From NCBI GenBank assembly GCA_030490835.1, contig CM059971.1, positions 37,434,012 to 37,498,011 on the forward strand: a stretch of DNA of 64,000 nt. Reading direction: 5' to 3'. Each line of letters opens with the position of its first letter. Position 1 is the first letter of the stretch. The notes beneath the pieces were generated by a model. That model had not been told where the DNA came from, searched no databases, and saw only the letters and a program-made list of their open reading frames with translations. This DNA is from Annona cherimola (lineage: Eukaryota > Streptophyta > Magnoliopsida > Magnoliales > Annonaceae). The translations under genes were made by a program, and so were the position numbers. Of this stretch, positions 12,301-27,300 are shown piece after piece.

Positions 12301-15300
12301 CCCTGTGATTCACCCAAAAGTTCAAATCCTGGTTACCACCATACAAAAGGTGGAAATCATCTCAGAAAATAAAATGCACATCCAACTCCAGCTTGATGAA
12401 ATCAAAATTGAAATCCAAATACCAGTTCAAATTTATCCACATGTTCTAATACAATATTTCCTACATTATCACGAACATTCACATTTCCTTTCATTTTTCC
12501 TACAACATATATTATTTCCTACATTATCACGAACACATTAGATCTAATCACAATTTCAAATCCTTTCTCATAAAGCCGACTTAATGTTTAAGCCTTCCAA
12601 CAAAAAAATACGTCTTTTATTTCAATACCTTAGTAACTTATCATGTCCGTACCTCTAATGATACCTTTATTTATCTCCAAAGATAACCTCTCCTTTATTG
12701 TGCATGACAAGTGATTTAATGCTCTTTATTTCCGACCATATGATGCGAGTAATCACTATCTATATATCATCTAGTTTGGAAAATTGGCTTCATGAATTAC
12801 TGCAAAACAATACAAAAGTTTTACCATTTTGGTACCCATTTCATAGGTCCAAGTTGGGTAGTATTAATATTACACCTTTCAAGTTTCCAAATTAGTTTTT
12901 TCTCTAAATGTTTGCATTTTCCGCAAAGGACAAATAAATGAAAAATAACCAAAATTGCAACAAAAATTATAGATGTCATTTTAATTATTTACAAATTTAG
13001 TAAATGAATTTTCATTTTTTATTTTTTTTTTCATTTGTCTTTTTAACAAATCATTTTCATCAGGAGCTTTTTAAATTTTATTACAAGTTCCTCAATTGCC
13101 TTTCTTTGAGGTCATCTTTTAATTTAAGATATTTATTTGACACTTTCGTGAATTCTTCAACCAATTCAACATATTTTCATTCTAATTCTTCAACAATGCA
13201 GCTTACCTTAGATTCATCTAATTCCTCATAATCTACCATGAATGTTAAATGTGATGCAACATGTGCTTTCTCACTGTGATTAGATCCTGAAAAAGTTGAT
13301 TGTGAAGTATCACAATCACACCATGCCCCATAACTCTAGTTTTATTTCTTTCTAAAGTCTTTCTCAATGGAAGATAGGCAGACATTTTTAAGATATCCAA
13401 AACCTTGGCAATTATGGGATCTTATATTTTCTTCCTCTTTCTTCTCAAAATCTTTTCTCTGTTCCTTCTACTCCTTCTCATGTCATCGTTGGAGCCTCCT
13501 AACAACTACGGTTCTATTGTTGTTTCCTCTTTTTTGGGAGATGAATCACCTTCTCTTTTTGGTTGACATAACAAGTTCTTCTTCATTGTCACTTGGATTG
13601 TCATTAGAAATGTTAGAGGAAACCTTTAGAATAACCACCTTTTTACTTTTTGATCAACATCATCATTTTTCTTCATGATGATCTCGTTTGTCTACAATGA
13701 TTGTTGTCAAGTCTTTGACCTCCTCTATGGCTGTGACTTTGCATACCAAGAAGATGAAAGTGATCTAAGAATCTTTTTTACCCGTTCTTTAGCCTCATTA
13801 GATTTACCAAGTCCTTTTAAGGCATTGATTATGTTGTTGAACCAATAAAACATCTTAGTGATGGATTTAAGAGGTCTCATCATAAATAACTCATATTTAT
13901 GCATCAACATATTTACTTTTGATTTTTTGACTTGGGATGTTCCCTTGTGTTCAGCCCAGTGTTGTAAGAACCGGACCGGACCGGCCGGTTGGACTGGGAA
14001 CCGGTCTAGTTTCCGGTTCGTTGCATCCGGTTTGGTTCATATACATAAAATCGACCAAACCGGCGAACCGGCGGTCGAACCGGATTCGCCCGATCGGACC
14101 TAAAATATAAGATATTAAAAAAAAAACTCGATGACAGGCTGCCCGCTCGTCTTCTTCTCATTTTCGCCCACGAAACCCTGCTGTCGCTCGCTGACGCCCG
14201 AGTTCCTGATGGCTGTTCGCCCGCCTTTGCCTGACGCCTGCTCTCCCCGTCTCCCACTCTGCCCGATGCCTACTCACTGTCCGTGGCGGCGTCACATGCT
14301 TTGTTCAGTACTTGGAATCGATGGCTAAAAATGGAAGCTCTGGGTTTGGGCGGAATTAATGGCAGCAATTTCGGTGGGTTTAGGAGGTACAAAAATTGCT
14401 GCCAGTCATGTTGCTGGTTGAGTTCTCCCGATTTGGAGCGCTGAGGAGGTCGATGGGTAGATGGGTGTTGGGCAGAAGTCGGTTTAGGGAAGGCAGCTGC
14501 TTGATTTTGGGCATCGTGAGATTTCGTCTCAACGTGATTAGAGGTGGGAATTGATGAAATAATCGCTGATGACTTGCAATTGTAGCTATTAACAATGGGT
14601 TCAGTCATTTGGATTTGGGCTTCGAATTTGATTGCAAATGCAGTGGCCGGCAGCTAGATTTGGGGGTGGAGTACCAGAAATGGTGCTCCGGTGTTTCATA
14701 GTTGTTTGGTGTTCCTGCAGTGCATTTAAATACGAATTTAAATATTAATTCTTTGATAAATAATTTCAACAATATCATATATCATCTTAGTTTAATTCAC
14801 TTTATCCTTTAATTTAATTTATCTAAATATAATAATCTACTTTGTTCCCCATATTTTAAAATATAATTGTAGTCATATATGTATGATTTTTCCAATTAAA
14901 TAATTTTATAAATTTGCCTAAATTATATTAATAAGCTAATACACTTTTCAACATTAAAATTTTCTAGCCTATTGATTCATAATTTTATATTTTCAAAAAA
15001 AATGTTGCAAAATGACCCGTTTTATAGAAAAATTAAGATTTTATGAAAAATGTAATTTTCACGAAATTTCACATAAGATCTGTATTTAATTAACATTTTT
15101 ATACTCAAAAGGTGTGAATTTAATATGAAATTATATAAAGATTTTTAGAATTATTAGAAAGCACAAATAATATATATGTATGTGTGATTGCTGCGGCCTA
15201 CCCCCGTCCCTATTATAGCCTGCCCCCTTCCCTCCTGCATGTTTTATACTTATATTGTGGTTTTTAAAATCCAACATATATATTTAGGATTTATGAAAGT

Positions 15301-18300
15301 ATAATTTTATCAATATATTTATTTAAAATTTAAAAATAATTTATTATTTATGACATCATAAATATGTCATGCTGACGTCACCGGTTTGAACCGGTTCGAA
15401 CCAGACCAGTTCCTTTATTGATTCAATCACCGGTTCGGTTCTGACAACATTGGTTCAGCTATAAGATATCTCATACCTCTGTGGCAATGGCACAAGCAGA
15501 TATGTTGTTGAATTCAGATGGACAATGTGCACAGAAAATAACATATTTAACGCTTTAGCATTAGTTTGTCCTTGTTCTATCTGTTCATCAGTATATGTAG
15601 TCACTTTCTCATTCAGTAAAGTTACACGATGATGAACAATGTTTCACAATTTTAAATTTGGCCCATAATAAAAATTCGCTTACTATGTTTCTAATAAACA
15701 AAGTTAATGCCATCAAAATTTGTTGTTCTAGTAATAGAATAGCCATAACAATATCCTTCTTGAGTTCTCCTTACGGCTACCATTATATTACTTTGGAATG
15801 GTTCAAAGACTGCTCTTATACCTCTTGTTAAGCCTGGATGACAGGGTAACTCAAAATAGAATTTGCACAAAGAGCGAATAGAAAATGAACAGGCAATACA
15901 TGATCCACAAAACCATCTGGAAGAAAAATCGAAATTATAGTGGCTTGTTCAACTAGTTCTACTTCACTTTCCAAGACTGTCTTGAGTTTCCACTTGTCAA
16001 CTGTTCTGTCTCAAGTTATAGTGATATGGTTTCATAACCGTTTTCTGGATTTCAACCACAGATCCTGGTAGCATGTGAAGTTCTTTGCACAAAACAACTT
16101 TTGGTTTTGACAACACCCAAAATCAATATAAAAAAAAAGAAAAAATTACAACCAATTTAATCATGCAGAAGCATAGTCTTCACAGGTGAAGAAGAACGAA
16201 CTCCAAGATGAAGCTTATGATGGATGAACAGAGCTTCTGCAGAAAGTTGTCCTTGAACAGATCTGAACTTGTAATTTTCTCTGTGTTTTAGGTACTGTAT
16301 TTCACTCTTATTTATAGGTAAAGCAGTTAAGAAAATTCAAGAGCAATATCAGCAACAACCTGCAAAGAATCATGTGGTGGTTTCACTGAAATTTCAACAA
16401 AATCTTGAAGTCTCATACTTGTTCACAGTATCTTTCTCTAGAAAAATGTTGACGTTTTGCTATAAACCGATCGAAGTTTCCATTCATCCAGTGCAATCAG
16501 AAATTGCTCTCTGTAAAAATTTTAGCAGTATTGAAGAAAATGTAGAGTTTTCATGCTAAAAACATTAACCTTTTTCTGAAGTTAACCAGTCTTCAGAATA
16601 GAACATTTCATACAAATCTATAGTAAATCACCAATTACAAAAATCAACCTATATAACCATATCGACGGCACAATGATAAATCCCAGCTTATTATAACCAT
16701 TCCCACAATAAATAAATTATTCACCTCATGACAAATTATTATCCATCAACCAATTAACCAACACATTATCTTTGTATTATATCCTTATCATGTCCATGGT
16801 CGAAACATGTATGCTGCATCCACTCCCTACCACCCCCCCTCCTCTCAAACTTTTGTTCAAGAAAAAATAATGGAGGATGCTAGCTGGAACTACTATTGCT
16901 AGATCATCTGTAGGCAAAGAGACTATGGCCTTCCTGGCAACAATTTGCAAAATCTAAAGGACACCAAATCTATTTAATTTGAGGGATATTATAAAACAAT
17001 AAAAATTACTTTTAATGGTTTTATGTGTACTTTTGCATTATATGGAAAATATATGCCATATGAGAGGAATATAAACATGGTCCCATATTATTTTTCCCTA
17101 TTTTTTGATGTTATATTATTTCTCTTTTATTATATAGGAAAGCAGATTTTCTTGTATATTATTTATCAAATTAATTCAAGAAAATGAGCTAAAAAATACA
17201 ATTCTTTATTTTCAATCCTTCAAATTTAATAGACGGAGGAAATTTCAAAATCCTAGAGGTAAGAAATTAATCTATTTAATATAATGAATGTTAGGGCCTT
17301 TTCTTACTTTTATTAAATAAGAAAATTAGTCTTTAATATTATTTTTATAATGATAATTTGCAAAATATAAAAGGCACCAAATTAATCAATTTAGTTTATG
17401 GAATATTTTAATGATAAAAAATGTTGCATATTTTCTCGTGTTTACATAGATTAGCGAAATATGAAATGTGAAAAAAAAATTAATTCATATATTATTAGTC
17501 AAGTTTTCTATATTACAAAATATTTATTTCCATATATTATTTATGACATATATTCATCGTTTTTACTAATTAAGTAGTAGATGTTATGAGAAGGAGAAAA
17601 ATTAATGTAGCGTGCCTCCAAGAGATTAGATGGAAAGGAGAGAAGGCTAAAGAAATTAATGGATTCAAATTATGGTATATAGGAAATGATGGTAATAGAA
17701 ATGGTGTATGGATAATAGTGGAAAATAAATTCATAAATAAAGTTATAGATGTTAAATGATAGAATTATTTAAATAAAACTTGTATTAGGTGTAGAGGTCA
17801 TAAATGTGATTAGTGTTTATGCATCACAAGTAAGATTAAATGATAGAATCGAAAAATAATTTTGGGATGACATAGATAATATAATGCAAAGGATACCTAA
17901 CCAAGAAAAGGTTGTAATAGGTGGAGATTTAAATGGACATATAGGAAAGGAGAATATAGGATATGAGAGAATTCATGGAGGTTTTGACTTTGGAATAAGG
18001 AATGAAATGGGGAATGACATTTTGGATTTTGCTATAGCATATGATTTGGTTATAACAAATACCTTACTTCAAAAACGAGACGAACACTTAATAATTTTCA
18101 AGAGTGGGACAAATTCTAGCCAAATAGATTTCTTCCTTATAAGAAAATTAGATAGATCCCTTTGTATTAATTGTGAGGTTATCCCAGGTGAAAATTTAGC
18201 TATACAACATAGATTATTAGTGATGAATATATATACACAAAAAGTCAACAAAAAGTAAAAGCAATATAATTCCAAAAATTAAATGGTACAATTTAAAGGG

Positions 18301-21300
18301 AAACAACATGGAACTTTTTAATAAAAAAATGATAGAATAAGGAAAATGGAACATACGAGAAGATGAAGTAGAATCAATGTAGGATAAAATGACTACTAAC
18401 ATAAAAGTAGGACAAAGTATTACAGGGATATATAAAAATTGTAGATCCTCACATAGGGAAACTTTGTGGTGGGATAAGGATGTTCAAAAAACTATAAATG
18501 ATAAACAAGAAAAGTTTAAAACAAGAAAAGTTTAAAACATGACAGAGAAATAAAAATGATACGAACTTACAACAATACAAACTATAAAAAAAACCTACTA
18601 AAAAAATTATTAGCGATGCTAAACACAAAACTTATGACAACTTATATGATAGATTAGAGACTAGACAACGTGAAAAGGATTTTTTAAGTTGGCTAAATTA
18701 AGAGAATAAAAACGAAGATTTAACATATGTTAGATGTATTAAAAGTGATGACCAAAGAGTTCTAGTTAAAGATGATTAAATTAAAGAAAGATGAAAGACT
18801 TATTTTATTAGTTTACTAAATGATACCCCACATGAACATTTAACATTAGATGTTAGTTTAAATTGAGAAGAAAATAGGAATATTAGTTATTTCTCAAAAA
18901 TTCGAATATCTGAAGTAAAGGAAGCAATAAATAAAATGAAAACAAAAAAAGTCTTAGGTCCAGATGATATACCAACTGAGGCATGGAAGTACATGAGAGA
19001 TATAGGTACAACATGGTTAACAAATTTATTCAATAAGATTATAAAAACAAAGTTAATGTCAAGTGAATGGAGAAAAAACATTATAGTCCTAATTTATAAA
19101 ATAAGGGAGATATCCAGAATTGTGCAAATTATCGTAGAATAAAACTAATGAGTCATATTATGAAATTATGGGAAAGAATAATCGAACATAGACAAATACG
19201 GGAAACTAATGTATCTGAAAATCAATTTGGTTTTATGCCAGGAAAATCAACCATTGAAGCTATTTTCTTACTTAAACAACTATTTGAAAAGTAGAGGGAG
19301 AAGAAAAAGAATTTATACATGATTTTTATTGATTTAGAAAAAGCATATGATCGAATACCAAGAAAATTAATATAGCAAGTGATGAAAAAGAAAGGAAGTA
19401 ATAACAGATACATTGATATTGTTAAAGATACATACCGGGGGGAGATGCTGCTACTATAAATGTGAGGATATAAGTAGAGATACTAATACTTTCTCAGTTA
19501 AAATAGGTTTATATTAAGACTCAGCCTTGAGTCATTACCTCTTTACTTTAGTAATAGGTGAAATTACTAGACTCCTTCAAGAAGTACCTTGGTGTATGTT
19601 CTTTGTAGATAATATTATTCTAATAGATGAAACTAGAGAATGACTAAATTTAAAATTGAATAGGTGGGTAGATGCTTTAGAATTTAATGGTTTTAGAATT
19701 AGTAACACAAGAACTGAATATATGAAATGCAATTTTAATAATAGTGAGAACTTGGATGAGGAACCAATTAAGATTTTAGATCAAGTAGTAACAAGAATTA
19801 ATCACTTCCGATACCTAGGATCAATAGTTCAAGAAAACGGGAAAATTGAGAAAGATATAATACATAGATTCAAGTAGGATGGAAGAAATGGCGAAATACG
19901 TCCGGAATTTTATGTGACTGTCGAGTTCCAATCAAATTAAAAGAAAATTTTTATAAAACTACGATTAGACTTGCTATGTTTTATGGGGCAGAATGTTGGG
20001 TAGTCAAAGAATAACATATACGAAAAATGAACGTAGCGGAAATGAGAATGTTGAGGTCAACGAGTAGTAAAACAAAAAAAGATAAAATTAAGAATGAAAT
20101 AATTCGAGAAAATCTAAAAGTGAAACCAATTTGTGATAAAATGGGAGAAAATAGATGAAGATGGTTTGGTCATGTTAAAAGGAAGCCTGAAATGACACTG
20201 GTTAGGAGGACAAAGTCTATACAAGTAGAAAGTGGTAGAATAATAAGAGAAAGACTCAAAAAAACATGGATGAAAGTAATTAAACAAGATTTAAAAATAT
20301 TGTAAATTACTGAAAATTTAGTCTTAGATCACCAAGAATGGCGCAACAGAATCCATGCAAACCACCCCACCTAGGTGGGAAATGGCTTGTGATGATGATG
20401 ATGATGATTGCAAAGAGTATAGTTGTTACAAATAAGTAGATCTTATTGTAGTATTATGAACGATGCTAATAGGCGCTTTCCAAGTCCTTTAAAAAGGATT
20501 TAAATGCAAAAAATGGAAAAGACACTTGCAATTTCATGCTAGCATTGCTACATTATTTTCAATTTAGTGAAACCAAGGGATACACTCGCAATTTCAATGG
20601 AACTATGAATAAACTTGAAAATGCTCCTAACATAATTTTTTCAACTCCTGTATTGAACTGCCCTCCTATTTTTGTTTTTCTGGTGGATAATTGAGCTTGA
20701 TCGATGACATATACATGAAACTATGTGGATATGCTTGCAAATTATCCTAATATAATTTTTGAACTCCTATATGGAACTATCCTCCAGCTTTCATTTATCT
20801 GTTGGATAATTGAGTTTCATCTATGTCATGTACATGGGAAACAGGTGATTATTTTCTCATTTTGGTTGTTTTACATGCATTGGTATAACAAAACTGTGAT
20901 TCGGTGTCTTGCTACTGATCTATGTGATTATTTATAAGGTTCGTGTTACTCCTAAGAATATCTGGGGTCTTACCAGAATGGTGATGTGGACCATATCCTC
21001 AATAGTGAAGAACAGATATGGATATGATATGGATACTTCCTTCTGTTATACTTCCTTCTCTTCATTTGTGTTTGGTTGTTGTTTCATCTTGTTTGGCATA
21101 CAGCTAATGCAATCAGAATCTCTTTGTGCAATGTAGTAAGAATGTTCAGAATGATTTCTTTTCTTTTCTTTTTTTTTTTCTCTTTTTTTTTTTTTTTAAA
21201 TCGAGAATTGAAGGCAGGAAAATTCATCTCCTCCAAGTTCTTCTGTTATATCATTGGTACTGGAGCTGCTTGTCTGATCTATCCAAAGCTCTTCTATTGC

Positions 21301-24300
21301 TTTTTCTTTTTTTCTCCTACTTTTGCGTCTGTCTTCCTTCTGCATCTCTGTTTGACACTTAAATCACAGATGAGATTCTTCTTGCTGTCCAAATCTGTAT
21401 GGTCTTTTTCGGGGCTGGTTTGTTTTCTTTTTCATTTGACATTATTTTTTGAGGACATCAAAATAGTTTTTTATATTCACAAGCTTCTTCTGAACAGTTA
21501 TCAAAGAAAGGAGAGTTACCTGAACGTATTCAGATTTCAACGAAAGATGCATTTGGGTGTTATGAAATGGAACTCAAATGGACAGTTGCCTTTCCAGACT
21601 TGGATTGAATGGATGTCATAATACGCGATGCACTTTTTCCTTTATGCTCAATAGAGTGAAATATTTTTTCCAGATTTTCAAATGATATTGACAAAAGATT
21701 TCATTGATGTTTTGTATTATTTAATGGTTTGAGACAGGTTCATGTGAAATTCAGCGCTTTATTCAGAGTGACAAGGAAATCATATCCATATGATGATACA
21801 AGTCACCTTCTTTCCAATGTGCTCGCAAGCTATGGTGTTGATCGTGTGATGTGGGGAAGGTAAATTCTCCACCAAAGTGTCTCCATTTATGATCGCATTG
21901 AATTGCAAATTTTATGATTTCCATTCGGTTTCTGAAAACTGGCAATATTGTAAGCGAGTGTAGTACAGAGCAAGGATGTAAGACTAAAATAAAATATTCA
22001 TCGAAAAGATTAGAAAAAGATGTAGCAAACGGTTGTAGAGAGGATGTGCTGCCCAAAACTGAAGTTAACTGGTGTAAAGGCCTTCTACATCTAGAACCCA
22101 GATAACAACAAAAGTTCATAAAACATCAAAAGCACTTGGAGGGAATAAAGCCATTCTAATTCATCAAAGGGGGCCAATTCGGCTATGCAGGAACAGCCAA
22201 CCTGTATGACATGATATTTGTTTTATTCGTCAATTCTTATTTGAATAACTATTTATTCGCAGTTCAATCCATAATATTTCAAAAGGTTGCATCCCTTATA
22301 ATGGGATCAAATGCTGCCAATATTTGTATTCTTTTCTTTAATCAGGAAGTCATAACATAGCCCAAGTTACATTGAACAAGCAAAGGAGTTGAGTTATTAT
22401 AGTATACCCTAAATGATCTATTCTATTATAAGCAGTATCTTAGTTCAAGTTATAGATATATTAGTAAGTTGTGTAGTGTTAGGAATTTTATGTGATTGTC
22501 GATTAAAAGGAAAATTTTATAAGACTACGATTAGACGAACTATGCTTTATGAGGTAGAATGTTAGGCAATTAAAGAATGACATACACATAAATAACCGTA
22601 GCAGAAATGAGAATGTTAAGATGGATGAGCACTAAAACAAGAAAAAATAAAATTAGAAATGAAGTAATTCAAAGAAATCTCAAAGTGAGGCCAGTAGGTT
22701 ATAAAATGAGGAAAAACAGATTAAGATTATTTGGTCATGTTAAATGGAGGCTTGAAATGACATCGGTTAGGAAGGCAGAATCTATCCAAGTAAAAGGTAG
22801 TAGGAGAATGAGAGGAAGACCCAAAAAAATATAGATGAAAGTGATTAAACAGGACATGAAAATGTTTTATATTACTCAAAATTTAGTCTTAAATCGTCAA
22901 AATTGGCGCAACAGAATCTATATAACCGACCCTACCTAGGTGGGAATTGGCTTATGATGATGATGATAAGTAGCGTAGTGTGTATGGTAATAGAACTATG
23001 TGAGTTGCCCATCCTTGCTTAGAGTTGTAATGTAGCTACAAAGGGGTCCTGATCCACTATAACATGTATTGAGAGATGAATAGAACATGCCTCTTAACCA
23101 TCCAATTAGAAAGTTACTATTGAAATTGGTCAACCTAGTCAAAAGACGATAATTGTCTTATTATTGAAATATTCATTTTTCAAATGGGCCCTCCAAGTAT
23201 GAAATTTACTAACACATGTACTAATGTCACTCATTATAAAATTATGAACAGTATCCTTTGTTATAGTTTTCTTAAGTTAGAACATATTTTGGGAGTGTTT
23301 GGGACGTGGTAAAACTTTTGGATAAAAAGTTTTTGGTGTAAAAGTTTTTAAATTAGGAGAAAATAATGTGATATAATAAAGGTAATGATAAGTAAAGAGA
23401 ATAAAGTTAAAATAGATAGGTTATTTATATGTTATGTAGAAATGATTGAATGGTAGGATAGTTTGTATGGGAAGATATGAAAAAATGATTAACAAATAGG
23501 ATAGTTATGAAAAGTGACACGCTTATGTTGAAAAGTTTTGGTTTGAAAAGTTTGTATTAAACAAACACCCTCTATTAAAATCTTTCTGAAATGGTGTTTG
23601 GTTATCTTTGCTTGTTTGAGAAAATATAGTTTAGCATAGTAGTATATTACTGACCCAAATCATTTGTCAGGTTGATCTATGTTCAAATCACTTGATGCTA
23701 ACATTAAATCAAATAAAGAAATATCTACAGCCCTAAATAACATATCCCAAACCATGGAATGATAAAAAAAAATGCTTAAACATTATGCATTATCCTTATG
23801 ACCAATATAGAACACTAATAGGCTTGTGTTAAAATTAAAGGTTATTTATTTTAATTATATTGTTTTAAAAGGATTTAATATGTGGTGCCCCCATCCCGTG
23901 GCATTGGATCCTTACTCCGGGACTGTTATTGATCGGTAAACGTGAGTCAAGATTGTCACCCTGGTCACACAGCGGGATTTTTTTTTCATTCAATCAATTT
24001 TCAAAATTTACAAGTATTTATCACTTGTAATCCATTTCAAATCACATTCATAACATCACACATGTCATAACATCATACATGATTCATTACATCAAAGGTC
24101 ATCATTACCCTATAAAATCATATTCATAAACATAGCATTCATTTTAATGCACACAGAGGAATACAAGAACATAGCTTTTCTTCATTTAAATCTGTTCTCC
24201 ACTCCTTGATCCTCCTTGTACCTGTCTAAGGTTTGGGAAAACAAAACATGAGTACTAATACTCAATAAGCAAGCGTTTTCCATTTTCAAGCAAAACATTT

Positions 24301-27300
24301 TCATAAAGGCATTTTTCCTGTCAAACACTTTTGTGTCCCAATATTGGGAAATTCATAAAACAATGCATATTAAATGCACTGTTTCCCTTCATAATTGGGT
24401 GATACGCTAGCTAGGCGACCACCCTCTTGATCCTACTCCCATTCTTGGGAGAACGCCGCCGGCCTCTGACTTGTATCAGCGACTTGGTCACATTAGAAGG
24501 GGACAACCGGTCTGCTTACACCTCTGTAGTGGACCTAATCCTCGTGCTGCATGCGCCGTGCTCCAAACACCAGCAGATGACACTTACCAAGTGATCATCC
24601 ACCTTACTCATCATTCATGCTAGCATGCTTTTTTCCAAAAATAGCATTTTACATAATTATTTCAAATACTATTTGCACAAAGCAATTATTCTAATTCATT
24701 GGTGAGAATGTAACAAATAGAGATGTAGGGATGACCACTCTCAAACAATTTTAAAAACATTCAAGTAAAGCAATTTGCAACAATTTTCCAATATTTGAGG
24801 TAAACAATATTTTCAAAGTCTTGCTTGCTTACCTGTGGCTCAACTTGAACCTTTTTCTTTTTCTTTGCCTTCTCCTATATAAATGAAAATGGTTACCTTT
24901 CATACTTGCATCATATTTTATGCTTGCATGCCTTGCCTTTTATGCATTTATCACTTGTTCCCAACTCTTACATGATCTCGATTTATGTGTAATCCTGAGT
25001 AATTCAACTCTACTCAATTCTTTCTTCGAGATTAACACTTTCATCTTTTAAGTTACATATATTTTCACATTTTCAAATGATGAGTCATTCACTTAACTCA
25101 ATACCCGAATCTAGAGCATTTAATCTCTTTTTAATCATTCAAACTACTTATGCAACACTTACTTAAAACTTTAACATTCAAGTTCAAACAAGGTGTCTCA
25201 ACTTCACATTTATCCTTCTAATAATCACTTTTTCACACCTATATAGTCTAGAAATTGATCGCTTTGAACACTAAACTTTGTAATCATTCAAGGCAATCAT
25301 TTAGAACTTATATTAAGTAATTCCTTCACTAAATTTCTGGAATTTAATTCCTTTTATCAAAACAGCCCTATACATGTATGAATTCACCATATATTGACTC
25401 TAAAATTGCATGTTAGTCATTCATACAAGTATTGCTACTACTTAACAACTTTTGTGTTCATTTTAGAGGCTTGTTTATATCATATAACAAGCAATATTTC
25501 AATCGAAATTTCTGTAATAACAACTCTTCCTAAAACAGCCACATATAACCTTGTTTTAGGCGAGTTTCTTCCTCATAATTGCATACCAACTAGCATACAC
25601 AAAATATACTTAACAAGTATATTTGCTTTCAACACTCTTAATAATACCTTTTACTAATCCATACATCATATGATAATCAACTTATCACTAAACAGAATTT
25701 TATTTCCAATTATCACCATAATTGGACGTCACTTAGTATAGGGTAACTAATCATCAAAATTCAACACATAACTTAACCTACTGTTTGGACGTCTCCATCT
25801 CCTACACATACATCATTTTGACATTTAAATTTCAGCAACATATAAATGTTAACTTTGCATAGCATAAACTAATTGATTAACAAAACAAAACAAAATCAAA
25901 ATTTTGAAGCCTGTTGGACGTAACTGGTTGCTGCCTTGGACGTCCTCACTTGCTGCCCTTTTTGAGAAATTTTTTCTCACTTTGAGTTGCTGGAAAATGC
26001 GTCCAAAGGCTGCCCCCTTTACCCCCTTATATAGGGCTGAAATTTACCCTTGGTTAGCCACCTTTGAACCATGGTTAAATGCATTTAAGTGCCCATATAT
26101 GCTGCTGAAATATGGACCGTCCAAGTGTCCATTCATCCTTCCTTTTTATTTAATTTTACTGCATCAATCTAAACCATCCATTTGTGTTGAAATTTTTTCA
26201 TTCAATCTCCTCCATACATGTGTATTTAGGTTGCCAAATCATGCTATGATCATCTCCCTAAGCTAGCTACATTATCACCTCATTTTGCATTTTGCAAAAA
26301 TAAAAAATGCTTCAATTTTTTTCTGCCCAAATCACGTCCACATTGCTGGATTTTATTGTGATTTTTTTCAAAAAAAAATTTCATAAAATCAACCCAATTC
26401 ACCTTACCTTGTCACCTTAGCCTTAAAACATTAAATTACCTCCCTTCGTTTTACTTTTTAGCTCTTGCATTTATGACTTTCTATCCCTTCCATTTATGAC
26501 TCTCAAGATAGGGTTCATTAATGCAAATCTCCTTTTTAATAATCCCTTTGCAAATCAAGAGTTTATCATAAGTTTTGACATAATCAAAACCATGTATAAC
26601 TTAGAGAATGTGCCCTTGACTTTCCATAAAAAATTTCATCCTTAAGTAATCAATATTGGCTAAGATATGATCATTTGAAACTAACTCATAGCATTTTATG
26701 AAATCCCTAGTTGTTTAACAACTTTCTAATCAAAATGCTCAAAATCCACTCCATTCAACTTGTAGGGTACCCTAACTTGGGTTTACCTTAAAATTTTCAT
26801 ATCCACTTACCCTACACATATCAAGATATGAATTTATCAACTAATTAATCAATTGATAACATGTAAAGGGATCGTTAATGACTAAATCACATATTAAATT
26901 CTCTACAAGACCTTTGTCTTGTAGTGAGAATCTCCATCTTGTCATTTAGTGCCACCTCATCTCCTTGTCTTAATGAGTTTTGTCTTTTAGTGCACATCAA
27001 AGGTGATTAACTTTAAGCACTTTGCTTAATCAACTCGCTTAATCCCATCCATCTAGATCATAGAGCATATAGTTTTACACCTCTCATCAAAATTTCACCT
27101 CAATCGGAGTTAAACATGCTTAGATCCAATAGAATTAGTCATTGATGGATATAAACTCTCCATCTGGAATAAATTAGGGATCCAAATTTCCCATTTGTTT
27201 TTAATTTTCCATAAGTTGAGAAATTTTAAATCATTCAATGTAGTATATCTCAAAATTCGGAATTCCTTTGCAAAATATTTCCAAAAATTCATTTATGTTT

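Noticed and set aside
11865..12317. A 150-residue open frame on the minus strand
   Set aside because: It is the complement of the GA tract and consists mostly of F, L, S and P; no domain or plausible signal peptide.
14006..14608. Several frames in both directions
   Set aside because: They lie in the G+C-richer interior of the TIR element. They may be captured gene pieces, but none shows a domain, so no gene is called.
21076..21621. A 181-residue frame with hydrophobic stretches
   Set aside because: It is driven by poly(T)/pyrimidine tracts in the intron before the third exon of the amidohydrolase gene, with no domain.
25394..26266. Two frames of 87 and 120 residues
   Set aside because: They lie inside the solo LTR (23881-27358) and have no similarity to a protein.
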